64,000 nucleotides of DNA from Candidatus Poribacteria bacterium (GCA_958295945.1 OY282386.1:4340001-4404000); one strand, 5' to 3'. Shown: positions 8,416 through 18,560, numbered from the stretch's first letter. Notes: generated by a model not told the origin, from the letters alone. Translations and numbers: made by a program.

Positions 8416-8551
8416 GACCTTAAATCCTTACTCATGATCCCATTCATACTTTTATTTTATTTTACGAAACTGATTATTAATTGACAAAATATACGATGCT
8501 TAAACTTGATGAAATCATCATAATTTATATAATTGACATTTATGGTGTTGT

Positions 8552-10180
8552 CTAAATTCTGAATAGTATCTTAGCATGAATTTCATTGCCAGTTTCGTGT
8601 ATACCTTCACGATTACCTTTGTTCCTGCTCCAAATGCGATTCCATTCGCCATAGAATGAGTAATCTCCAATATTGATCCAGTTAAAACCAATTTTCAGAC
8701 GGTGTTCACTTTCTGTTACGCCTGAGAGAGGAGTCCATACATCATCTTTTGGTGCATCTGCAGGATGATTCTTATCTATGTTCCCTTGTCCATGACGTTC
8801 CAATTCATATCCGAAAACGGTTTCAAGCTTATCTGTCCACCGTCTACGAAACTCAATCCATAAATTATCAGCATCAGTTCCGATGTGATGTCCTATTACA
8901 GACGTAAAATGTTTGTATACGTTTACTGGATTTACATGTGTATATGTATATTGATTGATGAATGTATATTCAGCATGGAAATCGGTATCTGATAGACCAA
9001 ATGGGTCTGTTAAATATATACCTCCAAGGACACCAAATTTTGTATCCCAATGATAGAATGATGCCGCAGGATCTCTATCGTCAACCAATACCTCTCCATA
9101 AATCTCAAAATTGTCTTTAGGTCGGAATCGCAAGTCAACACTTGCAAGGACGTTATCTCCACTGCCAGGTGCACGACTGTCAGCGCGTGAAATTGTCTGT
9201 TCATTTATTAAGTAGATATTAACAGGATTCAAATATCCAGCTTCAAATCGGTTTCCGTACACAACGACTTCAGATAAGCCTATACCAAACCAATTCCAGA
9301 AAAATCCTTCAATTCTGTGACCTGAAATAAATTTATCATTAATTTCTTCTGCTTGATCTTCTAAAACTCCAGTAAAAGCAGTGAAGGAAACAGTTTTGAA
9401 ATTGGTCTGAAACTTCAGCATATCCATAGCAATAGGGTTCGGTGAAACCATCAGATTTCCATGATAGCCAGGTCCCCATTGAAGATTGTCAGTTCCAAAC
9501 TGCATGTCTAACATAGGCAGTTTAAATTTAATATAACTATTGATTGCAGTTCTATTTTTTAATTCCCCTTCTAACTGTCTATATTTGGATTCATCTGGGT
9601 ATACATCATCAAATATATCACCGTATAAAAACCGATATGCTATGTCTGTAGTAAAAGCAAAACTTTCCTCAACCTGTCCATAGAGTTGAGGGAACAAAGT
9701 TGTAAGGTGCATATTGCCTTCATCAGAAGGTATCTCAGATGCATTATCTACAAAACGTGTTATCTCTCGTTGACCAGCTCGAAGATCAAAGGAAAAACGG
9801 TAGTTAGCATTGTCAGTTAGGGACATAATATGTAATCGTCTATCTGGAGCAACTCCTGTTCCAGCCTCAGAATAAAACGCTAACAATTCTTGCAGACGTT
9901 TCAGGTCATTGTCGCTGAGTTCTATCTCACCATTTTCATGTTTTTGCGATGCTTCTAAGAGTAACGCCGCAACCTGTTTTCGTGTAAATGGTAGAGACCC
10001 CCTTGTCACACCCGACACTACACGTTTATTAAGTAAACGATGAATAAATCGGTAGGTTTCAGTATTGAAATCAGACAAATTAGGATTGAGCGGAACATTT
10101 ATGAGAGATGCTGCTTGACAAAATGGCAACAAACTAAATTGACAGAGAGTGTATATTATTAGTATAGTGCGTAATAACAT
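8552..10180 (-). CDS. Wzi-like outer-membrane beta-barrel protein
   Basis: This 542-residue protein has a signal peptide (hydrophobic run ending CQAAS). A short helical N-terminal part (NTETYRFIHRLLNKRVVSGV and FTRKQVAALLLEA) is followed by about 400 residues of alternating polar/aromatic beta strands. It resembles the capsule-assembly Wzi family, a barrel that holds surface polysaccharide at the outer membrane. Features that fit are the GYHGNLMVSPNP turn and many DNFEIYGE/HAEYTFINQY strands. The last residue is not F/W but ILFRI is a plausible barrel end. It is the last gene after the four sulfatases, 40 bp downstream. A role in anchoring the sulfated glycan follows from context. An OprB or other porin identity is the main alternative. 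Confidence 0.7.
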   Translation of the reverse strand: MLLRTILIIYTLCQFSLLPFCQAASLINVPLNPNLSDFNTETYRFIHRLLNKRVVSGVTRGSLPFTRKQVAALLLEASQKHENGEIELSDNDLKRLQELLAFYSEAGTGVAPDRRLHIMSLTDNANYRFSFDLRAGQREITRFVDNASEIPSDEGNMHLTTLFPQLYGQVEESFAFTTDIAYRFLYGDIFDDVYPDESKYRQLEGELKNRTAINSYIKFKLPMLDMQFGTDNLQWGPGYHGNLMVSPNPIAMDMLKFQTNFKTVSFTAFTGVLEDQAEEINDKFISGHRIEGFFWNWFGIGLSEVVVYGNRFEAGYLNPVNIYLINEQTISRADSRAPGSGDNVLASVDLRFRPKDNFEIYGEVLVDDRDPAASFYHWDTKFGVLGGIYLTDPFGLSDTDFHAEYTFINQYTYTHVNPVNVYKHFTSVIGHHIGTDADNLWIEFRRRWTDKLETVFGYELERHGQGNIDKNHPADAPKDDVWTPLSGVTESEHRLKIGFNWINIGDYSFYGEWNRIWSRNKGNREGIHETGNEIHAKILFRI

Positions 10181-10220
10181 TTGTAGAGTTCCTTCCTATC
10201 TATGATTATTTATCAAATGT

Positions 10221-12296
10221 TTATTTTTTGATGACCATTTTTCGTATTGATTTTGAGTTGTTTGTGATAAGACAATAGTAATATATACCACTTCCGACTA
10301 ATTCACCATCACGATTCCGACCATCCCAATATGCTGCCTGTTGTTTACTTCGATAGTTACCTGCATTTTGATGTCCGATATCAAGTCTATGGACTGATTC
10401 GCCTCTTAGATTATATATTTCAATCTGTACATTTGCATCTTGTGCCAAGTCATAAGGTATCCACGTTTCAGGATTAAAAGGATTTGGATAGTTAGGAAGT
10501 AGTTTTGTCTTATCTGGTAATATATTGTCTATTAAGGCTTCTAAATTTGCAATCCCATTACGAAATACTTCCGAACCATCGTCTTTTTGATATATTTCTA
10601 TTAGCCATTCCGATATGCTCTCAATATGACCTTGTGAAATAGAAAAGTTGGATTTTGGTGCCGAAGAATAACAAGTTTCTCCAAGGTGAGCTGCGACTAA
10701 TAGCAAGTCAATTATGTCAATAGTTCCATCTTTGTTCACATCAACCTTTGGATTCTCAAAAGAAGATGTATCAAAATCATTTGAAACAAGAATAAGGTCT
10801 TGGACATCAACAATACCGTCGTCGTTTATATCCCACGGTAACGTTTGCGAAACGGCTGTCCGCTCTGATACATCTGGCAAGGCTTCTTGCCAACCAGCAT
10901 GAAGTTGTTCGCTGAGTTGGGTAACGAGTTCTTTGTTTTCTGGTAGATTGGCTATGTTGACAGTTTCATCTGGGTCGGTATCATAGTCGTAGAGTTCTAT
11001 GCCGCTTCGACCATAGTATCCCCACTCGGTGTATCTGTACTGCTCTGTTCGTATAGAGTTTCCTGTGCTCTGTCCTTTTTGGCTAAAAGCAGCAGTTTTC
11101 CACGTACGGGTCGGTTGTTCAATGACTGGCATCATGCTTATGCCTTCTAACTGTGATGGTATTGAAATTTGGCATGCTTCACACAACGTTGGATAGATGT
11201 CAACGAGTTCTGTGAGAGCATCTGTTTTAACACCTTGATAAGTCTGCCCTGGAACGCTGACAATCAGCGGAGAACGGAGAGAAACATCAAAAAGAGTATT
11301 TTTTAGCCATTTCCCATGTTCCCCCAGATGAAAACCGTGATCACCTACAAAGACAATGACTGTGTTTTCAGTTAGTTTAAGCGCATTAAGATGATTTAAG
11401 ACACGTCCAATTTGTGCATCCGTAAAACTTGTTGATGCAGCATACGCTCGAATCAATTTTAACGTTTTCGCTTCCGAGAGAGGACCTTCATCGGGAATAT
11501 CTTGGAAATCTCTGAATCCCTCAAAATTGCCGTCGGTAATAGATGGAGCATAGTTAGGAAGGTCGGAGGAAGTTGGGAGATTAAAAGACACATCATTATA
11601 TAATTCATAATACCTTCTTGGCGCATAGAAAGGCAAATGAGGTTTACGGAAGCCAACGGCGAGAAAAAACCGTGTATCTTGAATTTCTTCCAAAACTTCA
11701 ATTGCGCGCTTTGCAGCTTTCCCATCTCTGAGTTCTTCGTCTTCAACATCAAGTGCTTGCCAAGAAGGCACCGAAGATCTATTATCATAAGAACTCGGTT
11801 GTGTCCATGAAGGTACACTCCACGAGTAGGTATCATCTTGCCTTTCTAGGTTTTGTGCAACTTTACCAATGGATTGTGTATGATAGCCAGAAGTTTTAAA
11901 GTGCTGTGGGAGCGTTACAGTGTTTGGTAGATTTTCCCTAAATCCTGCTGAGTTAGAAAATACACTTGTTGTGGCAGGTCTTAATCCAGTAAGAATTGAT
12001 GTCCGAGATGGATGGCACAAAGGAATTTGACAATAGGCACGGTTGAAAAGTGTACCTCGTTGGGCAATCCTATCAATGTTAGGCGTGTGTATCTCTGGAT
12101 GTCCATAGCACCCAAGTAGCGGGCGGAGATCATCAACGATGAAAAACAAGACGTTGTATTTGCAATTAGCGTCTATCTTGAGTTTGGGCAAAAGTGCTGT
12201 CGTAAAAGCAGCAGCACCAACCTTTAAACTAGTTGATAAGAATTCGCGTCGAGTAAACGGTTGAGAGAATGCTATCTGTTGGTTATCGTTTTTCAT
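10221..12296 (-). CDS. Tat-exported type I sulfatase with dockerin-like and FlgD-like C-terminal domains
   Basis: This 691-residue sulfatase resembles iduronate-2-sulfatases. The N-terminus carries a twin-arginine signal (FTRREFLSTSLK). The metal aspartates are in FIVDDLRP (residues 53-60). The catalytic cysteine that becomes formylglycine is C94 in CHPSR. Further motifs are GDHGFHLGEHGKW and FLAVGFRKPHLPF. After the catalytic part (to about residue 480) come two EF-hand-like dockerin repeats (DINDDGIVDVQDL, DVNKDGTIDIIDL). A beta-domain tail follows with NYPNPFNPETWIPYDLA and an AAYWDGRN motif, typical of FlgD-Ig/sorting modules. It is the last of four tandem sulfatases, 9 bp after the previous one. 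It probably removes sulfate from an extracellular polysaccharide. The exact substrate is unknown. Confidence 0.92.
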   Translation of the reverse strand: MKNDNQQIAFSQPFTRREFLSTSLKVGAAAFTTALLPKLKIDANCKYNVLFFIVDDLRPLLGCYGHPEIHTPNIDRIAQRGTLFNRAYCQIPLCHPSRTSILTGLRPATTSVFSNSAGFRENLPNTVTLPQHFKTSGYHTQSIGKVAQNLERQDDTYSWSVPSWTQPSSYDNRSSVPSWQALDVEDEELRDGKAAKRAIEVLEEIQDTRFFLAVGFRKPHLPFYAPRRYYELYNDVSFNLPTSSDLPNYAPSITDGNFEGFRDFQDIPDEGPLSEAKTLKLIRAYAASTSFTDAQIGRVLNHLNALKLTENTVIVFVGDHGFHLGEHGKWLKNTLFDVSLRSPLIVSVPGQTYQGVKTDALTELVDIYPTLCEACQISIPSQLEGISMMPVIEQPTRTWKTAAFSQKGQSTGNSIRTEQYRYTEWGYYGRSGIELYDYDTDPDETVNIANLPENKELVTQLSEQLHAGWQEALPDVSERTAVSQTLPWDINDDGIVDVQDLILVSNDFDTSSFENPKVDVNKDGTIDIIDLLLVAAHLGETCYSSAPKSNFSISQGHIESISEWLIEIYQKDDGSEVFRNGIANLEALIDNILPDKTKLLPNYPNPFNPETWIPYDLAQDANVQIEIYNLRGESVHRLDIGHQNAGNYRSKQQAAYWDGRNRDGELVGSGIYYYCLITNNSKSIRKMVIKK

Positions 12297-12305
12297 GAAT
12301 TTTTT

Positions 12306-14399
12306 CTATTTGATAATTACCATTGGACGTGTTGCAGTTATCTGTCCTGCATGGAGTGTATAAAAATAGACACCACTTGTGACCGCCTCACCCCCAGAAT
12401 TCCTTCCATCCCAATAGGCAGCTCGAGCCTGAGTCCGATATGTGCCCGCAGTTTGGTAACCCATTGACAATTGACGGATAGTTTCACCTTTCAAGTTATA
12501 GATGTGGATATTAACATCCGTGTCTTTTGCCAAATCATATGGTATCCATGTTTCGGGATTGAAAGGATTTGGGAAGTTCGGTAAAAGGGCTGTTTTCTCT
12601 GGATTTAGACTATTAAGTAATTCTTCTAAGGTAGTGATGCCCCGCTTGAAAACATTAGAACCATCGTCAGCTAAGCGTGCTTCTGAGAGCCATTCATCCA
12701 CGAGAATAAGGTGTTTAGGAGATATATCTGTCGGATTTGCTGGTGCCGTAGGGTTGGTAGATCGCTCAAGATGCGCAGCAACAATAAGCAAATCGATGAT
12801 GTTAACACTACCATCCTTGTTAACGTCAAATTTTGAATTCTCTGGAGTTTCTGCACCAAAATTGTTTGAGATCAAGACAAGGTCTTGCATATCCACAACA
12901 CCATCGTCGTTTATATCCCATGGGAGAGTTTGTGGTATATGAATGTGCTCATACATGTCCGGTAGTGCATTGAGCCAACCAGCATGCAATTTCTCGCTGA
13001 GTTGTTCCACAAGCTCCGTGTTTTCTGGTAGATTTGCTATATTGACACTCTCGCTTGGGTCAGCATGATAATCATAGAGTTCACTCCCGTATTGAGCATT
13101 GTCACCCCACTCGGTATATCGGTATTGTCCGGTACGCATGGTGTATCCATCCACAAGAAGAGTATTGTTTATTTTTCTGGTCAATTGACTAAAGGCGGCT
13201 GTTTTCCATGCCTGTGTCGGATCCTCTATGACAGGTACCATACTAATTCCTTCAAGTTCTCTTGCAATCGGTAAATGACAAGCATCACATAAAGTCGGAT
13301 AAATGTCAACTAGTTCAACTAAGGCATCTGTCCTGACATTCCGATGCGTTTGCCCTGGGATGCTGACTATCAAAGGTGAACGGACAGAATCCTCAAAGAG
13401 AGTGTTTTTTCGCCAGAGTCCATGTTCCCCAAGATGAAACCCGTGGTCTCCCCAGAATACGATAACAGTTTTTTCGGTGAGGTTGAGCACATCTAATTGG
13501 TCTAACACGCGTCCTACTAATGCATCTATATAACTGATATTTGCTGCATAAGCCAAAGTTAATTCCAAAGTCTTCACATCAGAAAACGGCGGGAAATCTG
13601 AAATATCTTGATAAGCTCTCATTCCCTTGGGGTTCTCGGCTATTTTCGGAGCATTTCTTGGAAGAGTTGAATCAATCGGTACTTTAAAGTCTTGCTTTGT
13701 GTATAAATCAAAGTATTTGCTTGGGGAATAGAACGGCAAATGTGGTTTGTTAAAACCGACTGCAAGGAAAAATTTCTTGTCCTTAATTTCTGTCATAACT
13801 TCTATAGCAGCGTTTGCAATCATACCATCTTCTAACTCATCATCGGTTACATCAAGAGCTTGCCAAGAAGGAGACTTAGTCTTATCAATATATTTCCACG
13901 GCTGTCTCCAGATTGGAGCACTCCAGGACAATTCATCCATCCATGCTGCATCCCCATGAGCGACTTTACCCACTGAACGAGTATGATAACCTTGGTCTTT
14001 GAAATGTTGGGGAAGTGTCACAACATTTGGGAGCACTTCACGAAAATCTGTAGGGTTGTCATGGATACCAGTTGTATCTGGACGCAGCCCAGTTAGAACT
14101 GCAACACGTGAGGGATTACAAACCGGAAATTGGCAGTAAGCACGATTAAAAAGTGTTCCACGTTGTGAAAGTCTATCAATGTTAGGTGTGTGCATCACAG
14201 AGTCTCCATAGCAGCCTAACATAGGGCGTAGATCGTCAATTGCAACGAATAATACATTGTATTGGCTCACAGCATCCGCACGAAGTTTTGGGAAAAGTGC
14301 TGTTGTGAAAGCTGCTGCACCCGCTTTCAATCCTGTTGAAAGGAAGTGTCGCCGAGTAAACGGTTGTGGGAATGTCTTTTGCTGATCAATATCTTTCAT
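12306..14399 (-). CDS. Tat-exported type I sulfatase with dockerin-like and FlgD-like C-terminal domains
   Basis: This is the third sulfatase in transcription order, 697 residues, with the same plan as its neighbours. It has a Tat signal (FTRRHFLSTGLK), metal aspartates in VAIDDLRP, and formylglycine cysteine C94 in CNPSR. GDHGFHLGEHGLW and FLAVGFNKPHLPF mark the active site. Dockerin-like loops DINDDGVVDMQDL and DVNKDGSVNIIDL and the NFPNPFNPETWIPYDLA tail follow. Asparagine beside the catalytic cysteine (CNPSR) differs from the H or S in the two flanking copies. The catalytic domain has diverged well beyond the tails, so the four enzymes may cut different sulfate positions. A sulfatase-maturing enzyme is needed for activity and is not in this window. 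Confidence 0.92.
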   Translation of the reverse strand: MKDIDQQKTFPQPFTRRHFLSTGLKAGAAAFTTALFPKLRADAVSQYNVLFVAIDDLRPMLGCYGDSVMHTPNIDRLSQRGTLFNRAYCQFPVCNPSRVAVLTGLRPDTTGIHDNPTDFREVLPNVVTLPQHFKDQGYHTRSVGKVAHGDAAWMDELSWSAPIWRQPWKYIDKTKSPSWQALDVTDDELEDGMIANAAIEVMTEIKDKKFFLAVGFNKPHLPFYSPSKYFDLYTKQDFKVPIDSTLPRNAPKIAENPKGMRAYQDISDFPPFSDVKTLELTLAYAANISYIDALVGRVLDQLDVLNLTEKTVIVFWGDHGFHLGEHGLWRKNTLFEDSVRSPLIVSIPGQTHRNVRTDALVELVDIYPTLCDACHLPIARELEGISMVPVIEDPTQAWKTAAFSQLTRKINNTLLVDGYTMRTGQYRYTEWGDNAQYGSELYDYHADPSESVNIANLPENTELVEQLSEKLHAGWLNALPDMYEHIHIPQTLPWDINDDGVVDMQDLVLISNNFGAETPENSKFDVNKDGSVNIIDLLIVAAHLERSTNPTAPANPTDISPKHLILVDEWLSEARLADDGSNVFKRGITTLEELLNSLNPEKTALLPNFPNPFNPETWIPYDLAKDTDVNIHIYNLKGETIRQLSMGYQTAGTYRTQARAAYWDGRNSGGEAVTSGVYFYTLHAGQITATRPMVIIK

Positions 14400-14755
14400 G
14401 TGTTCCTCTCCTTATTTTGCAATTACCATTCTACGGGTTGTTTTCGTTTGTCCAGCACAAAGTGTATAAAAATAGACACCACTTGCCACAGATTCACCAG
14501 CAGAATTACATCCATCCCAATAAGCTGCACGTGATTGCGTCCTATATGTCCCTTCAGCTTGAAAACCCACATTAAGTTGCTTAACAGATTCCCCTTTTTG
14601 ATTGTATATAGTGATACGAACATCGGCTTCCTTCGCTAAATCGTAAGGTATCCAGGTCTCAGGGTTAAAAGGATTCGGATAGTTCGGTAAGAGCACGGTT
14701 TTTGTCGGCATCGCAGAATCTATTAACATCTCTAAGTTTGCGATCCCTTGACGAA
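14397..14755. repeat. Near-identical sulfatase 3'-end module, copy A
   Basis: These 359 bp cover the intergenic gap and the last about 115 codons of the sulfatase gene at 14412-16466. They match 16464-16822 without gaps, with about a dozen differences by my hand alignment. The longest perfect block includes 14471-14545. The neighbouring catalytic domains are much more diverged. This suggests gene conversion or recent module exchange between tandem copies. Confidence 0.85.
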
Positions 14756-16466
14756 TTGAGTTGGAACCATTGTCGGCTAAACGTGCTTCTATCAGCAATT
14801 GTTCAATCCTGTCAACATGTTGAAGAGGCAGAGAAACAGATATTGGTGATGCAGCGTCGCTTGATTCACCTAAATGTGAAGCAACAAGTAGAAAATCAAT
14901 TAGATCAACCCTACCATCCTTGTTTACGTCAACTTTCAGATATTCGGGGGTATTAGTTTCAAAACTGTTTGCGACTAAAAGGAGATCTTCAATATCAACA
15001 ATACCATCGTCATTTACATCCCACTTTAGTGTTTGAGTACATGCAACTCGTGAAGGTATTACATCAGGCAATGCCTCCTGCCAACCAGCACGGAGACGTT
15101 CACTCAGGTGTGCCACCAATTCTGAATATTTTGTTTGATTTGCAATGTTCTGTTCGGAATTAGGGTTAGTACCGTAATCATAAAGTTCATTACGACTCCC
15201 GCTTTCAGTATATCGATATCGGTCTGTCCGCATAGAATGAGCTTGTTTATGCTGACTGAAGACAGCAGTTTTCCACGGGACCGTTGGTTGTTCTATAACA
15301 GGGGCCATACTAAGTCCTTCTAATTGAGGTAAAATTGGAATTTGACTGACTTCACATAATGTAGGGAAAATATCGACGAGCTCTACAAGAGCATTAGTCT
15401 TGGCACCTTGTTGACATTGACCCGGAACACTCACAATCAAAGGTGACCTCAATGTAGTTTCATAAATTATATTCTTACCCCACGTCCCATTTTCTGAAAG
15501 GTGATATCCATGATCACCGCAGAAAGCAACAACCGTTTTTTCTGTGAGTCCAAGTTCGTCCAATTGATCTAAAACGCGTCCAATTTGCACATCAATATAA
15601 CTTGTAGCTGCTGCGTAGGCTCGAGTTAACTCTATTATTTTTTGATGTGAAAAAGATGAGTCATCTGGAGAAATATCATTATAAGAGCGGATTTCGTTCC
15701 AAGGTAGTGGCACTACATCAGAAGAAGATTCTCCTGAGAGCACAGGCAGGGTAAAAGTTGTGTTCTCGTATAACTCAAAATACTTCTTTGGCGCGTTATA
15801 GGGTAAATGTGGTTTGTAAAATCCGACAGCCAAAAAGAATTGTTGATTTTTGATCTGTTCCAAAACTTCAACTGCGCGTTTTGCTACTTTGCCATCTTTG
15901 AGGTCATCGTCCTCAACGTCAAGTGCATTCCAAGAAGGGGTAGTCTCATAATCTGTGGGGTACCAGGTTGGTCTCCAGGAAGAGGCACTCCAAGAATTCT
16001 CATCATCCTGGAAATCTGGCGTGTGAAATACCCGTCCGACTGATTGTGTGTAGTATCCATGAGCCTTGAAATGTTGTGGCAGAGTAACAATATTAGACGC
16101 TGTTTCACGAAAATATGCCCTATTATTTAGAACACCCGTTGTTTCCGGACGTAATCCTGTTAACATTGAAGTCCGAGATGGACTACAGAGTGGATACTGA
16201 CTATAGGCACGGCTGAAGAGTGTCCCTCGTTGTGCGAGCCTGTCAATGTTTGGCGTATGCATCTCTGGATGCCCGTAGCAACCCAATAGAGGTCGTAAAT
16301 CATCTACAATGATGAATATAACATTATATTGACTCTCTGCATCTACTTGAAGTTTTGGTAAAAGTGCTGTTGTGAAAGCTGCCGCACCGGCTTTCAAGCC
16401 TGTTGAAAGGAAGTGACGTCGAGTTAACGGGCGTGAAAATGTGTTTTGTTGATCAATATCTTTCAT
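14412..16466 (-). CDS. Tat-exported type I sulfatase with dockerin-like and FlgD-like C-terminal domains
   Basis: This 684-residue sulfatase is second in transcription order. It has a Tat signal (LTRRHFLSTGLK), metal aspartates in IIVDDLRP, and formylglycine cysteine C94 in CSPSR. Instead of the GDHGFHLGEHG seen in two neighbours it has GDHGYHLSENGTW, a change close to the active site that may alter substrate choice. Dockerin-like loops are DVNDDGIVDIEDL and DVNKDGRVDLIDF. The tail has NYPNPFNPETWIPYDLA. The 3' end of the gene is almost identical to that of the upstream sulfatase. It is separated from its neighbours by 12 bp on each side, so all four are probably on one transcript. Confidence 0.92.
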   Translation of the reverse strand: MKDIDQQNTFSRPLTRRHFLSTGLKAGAAAFTTALLPKLQVDAESQYNVIFIIVDDLRPLLGCYGHPEMHTPNIDRLAQRGTLFSRAYSQYPLCSPSRTSMLTGLRPETTGVLNNRAYFRETASNIVTLPQHFKAHGYYTQSVGRVFHTPDFQDDENSWSASSWRPTWYPTDYETTPSWNALDVEDDDLKDGKVAKRAVEVLEQIKNQQFFLAVGFYKPHLPYNAPKKYFELYENTTFTLPVLSGESSSDVVPLPWNEIRSYNDISPDDSSFSHQKIIELTRAYAAATSYIDVQIGRVLDQLDELGLTEKTVVAFCGDHGYHLSENGTWGKNIIYETTLRSPLIVSVPGQCQQGAKTNALVELVDIFPTLCEVSQIPILPQLEGLSMAPVIEQPTVPWKTAVFSQHKQAHSMRTDRYRYTESGSRNELYDYGTNPNSEQNIANQTKYSELVAHLSERLRAGWQEALPDVIPSRVACTQTLKWDVNDDGIVDIEDLLLVANSFETNTPEYLKVDVNKDGRVDLIDFLLVASHLGESSDAASPISVSLPLQHVDRIEQLLIEARLADNGSNSIRQGIANLEMLIDSAMPTKTVLLPNYPNPFNPETWIPYDLAKEADVRITIYNQKGESVKQLNVGFQAEGTYRTQSRAAYWDGCNSAGESVASGVYFYTLCAGQTKTTRRMVIAK

Positions 16467-16822
16467 GTGTTCCTCTTCTTATTTTGCAATTACCATTTTA
16501 CGGGTTGTTTTCGTTTGTCCAGCACAAAGTGTATAAAAATAGACACCACTTGCCACAGATTCACCAGCAGAATTACATCCATCCCAATAAGCTGCACGTG
16601 ATTGCGTCCTATAGGTCCCTGCATCTTGAAAACCTATATTAAGTTGCTTAACAGATTCTCCTTTTTGATTGTATATAGTGATACGAACATTGGTTTCCTT
16701 CGCCAAATCGTAAGGTATCCACGTCTCAGGGTTAAAAGGATTCGGATAGTTCGGTAAGAGCACGGTTTTTGTCGGCATCGCAGAATCTATTAACATCTCT
16801 AAGTTTGCGATCCCTTGACGAA
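16464..16822. repeat. Near-identical sulfatase 3'-end module, copy B
   Basis: This is the partner of 14397-14755, of the same length, covering the gap and the C-terminal sorting-domain codons of the sulfatase at 16479-18521. The similarity stops abruptly after GATCCCTTGACGAA, at the border between the sorting module and the linker after the dockerin repeats. Confidence 0.85.
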
Positions 16823-18521
16823 ATAGGGTAGAACCGTCATTTGCCAAACCTGCTTCAATAAGCATTTGTTCAATCTTGTCAATATATTGAAATGGTATAG
16901 AAATAGATTTAGGTGCTGCAGTGCTGCTTGATTCACCTAAGTGTGAAGCAACAAGTAGCAAATCAATTATATCAACGTTACCATCCTCATTTACATCAAC
17001 TTTCGGTTTTTCAAGAGTATCAGTTTCAAAACTGTTTGCAATTAAAAGAAGATCTTGAATATCAACAGTACCGTCGTTATTCACATCCCACGGAAGAAAT
17101 ACAGAATTAGAATTTTGTTCGTGATTAGTAGGTAAAGCTGCTTGCCAACCAGCTTGAAGCCGTTCACTGAGGTGTTTTACGAGTTCAGCGTTTTCTGGAA
17201 GATTAGCAATGTTCATAGTTCCTTCTGGGTCAGTGTGAAAATCGTAAAGTTCAATTGTTTTTCTTCGTTCCGTGTATCGGTATTGTTCTGTACGGATAGA
17301 GTGAGCAGGGTCTATGTCAACTTGGCTAAAAACAGCCGTTTTCCACGGGCGTGTTGGTTCTTCCATGACAGGTGCCATACTTAAGCCTTCGAGTTCTGAC
17401 AGAATTGGCAATTGACATAGATCGCATAACGTCGGATAGATATCAACAAGTTCAACAAGAGCATTTGTTTTAACACCACGTAGAGACTGTCCAGGGAAAC
17501 TAACAATCATAGGTGAATGGAGTGCAACCTCAAAAATAGTTCTCTTTGCAAATCTTCCATTCTCTCCAAGATGAAACCCATGGTCACCTACAAAAACGAT
17601 AACTGTATTTTCGGTTAGTCCAAGTGCATCCAGCTGATCTAAGATGCGTCCTACTTGTGCATCCACGTAACTTGTTGCTGCTGCATAAGCCCGAATCAAC
17701 TCTAACGTTTTTTCTTTTGAGAGCGGACCACCTTCGGTAGGAATATCTATAAGAGATCTCCCTTCATTCCGAGGCGTTATAATTATATCTGGAACATTTT
17801 CAGAGAATTGAGTGTCATACAATTCAAAATACTTAATTGGTGCGTTGAAGGGTAAGTGTGGTTTACGGAACCCGACAGCAAGAAGAAACTGAAAATCCTT
17901 AATTTCTTCTAACACCTCTACTGTGCGCTTTGCAGTTTTCCCATCCCTGAGTTCATCATCGTCAACGTTAAGAGCTTGCCAAGAAAGATTGTTTGACGGT
18001 GTTCGTTCTGGCAACCAAGCTGGAATACTCCATGAAAGTTCATTATCCAAAGCTGTCGGTTCATGTTCAATTTTACCGATAGCACGCGTATGATAACCAT
18101 GGCTTTTGAAATGTTGTGGGAAAGTAACTGCATTCGGTGCTGTCTTACGAAAAAATGCATAATTATCTAAAACTCCAACTGTCTCCGGACGCAATCCTGT
18201 AAGTATGGAAGCACGAGAAGGATTGCAAACTGGAAATTGACAGTAGGCACGGTTGAAGAGTGTCCCTTTCTGGGCAAGTCTATCAATGTTAGGTGTGTGC
18301 ATCTCTGAATGCCCATAACAGCCTAACATTGGGCGCAGGTCGTCAACCATGATGAAGAGAACATTATATCGTCCTGCTGCAGCTGTGTTAAGATTAGGTA
18401 GCAGACCTGTTGTGAAAGCGGCTGCACCTGCCTTCAAACTTGTTGAAAGAAAATCACGTCTGGAGATGGAATGGTCATGTATAGTCTGTTTAAGGGATTG
18501 TTGGGTTGATGTTTTCTCCAT
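16479..18521 (-). CDS. Tat-exported type I sulfatase with dockerin-like and FlgD-like C-terminal domains
   Basis: This is the first of the four tandem sulfatases to be transcribed, 680 residues. The N-terminus differs from the others (MEKTSTQQSLKQTIHDHS) but leads to the same Tat motif (SRRDFLSTSLK). The formylglycine cysteine is C99 in CNPSR. Metal aspartates are in IMVDDLRP, and GDHGFHLGENGRF and LLAVGFRKPHLPF are present. Dockerin-like loops DVNNDGTVDIQDL and DVNEDGNVDIIDL precede the NYPNPFNPETWIPYDLA tail. It starts 39 bp after a sulfotransferase gene in the same direction, which ties sulfate removal to sulfate addition. The Tat route implies that it folds and is possibly matured in the cytoplasm before export. 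Confidence 0.92.
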   Translation of the reverse strand: MEKTSTQQSLKQTIHDHSISRRDFLSTSLKAGAAAFTTGLLPNLNTAAAGRYNVLFIMVDDLRPMLGCYGHSEMHTPNIDRLAQKGTLFNRAYCQFPVCNPSRASILTGLRPETVGVLDNYAFFRKTAPNAVTFPQHFKSHGYHTRAIGKIEHEPTALDNELSWSIPAWLPERTPSNNLSWQALNVDDDELRDGKTAKRTVEVLEEIKDFQFLLAVGFRKPHLPFNAPIKYFELYDTQFSENVPDIIITPRNEGRSLIDIPTEGGPLSKEKTLELIRAYAAATSYVDAQVGRILDQLDALGLTENTVIVFVGDHGFHLGENGRFAKRTIFEVALHSPMIVSFPGQSLRGVKTNALVELVDIYPTLCDLCQLPILSELEGLSMAPVMEEPTRPWKTAVFSQVDIDPAHSIRTEQYRYTERRKTIELYDFHTDPEGTMNIANLPENAELVKHLSERLQAGWQAALPTNHEQNSNSVFLPWDVNNDGTVDIQDLLLIANSFETDTLEKPKVDVNEDGNVDIIDLLLVASHLGESSSTAAPKSISIPFQYIDKIEQMLIEAGLANDGSTLFRQGIANLEMLIDSAMPTKTVLLPNYPNPFNPETWIPYDLAKETNVRITIYNQKGESVKQLNIGFQDAGTYRTQSRAAYWDGCNSAGESVASGVYFYTLCAGQTKTTRKMVIAK

Positions 18522-18560
18522 ATAACTTTATCTACTCCAATTTGATTATATCAGAATTAT

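Noticed and set aside
8507-8520. TGATGA-AA-TCATCA palindrome downstream of the Wzi-like gene
   Set aside because: It is only 6 bp arms of AT-rich sequence without a T run, too weak to call a terminator.
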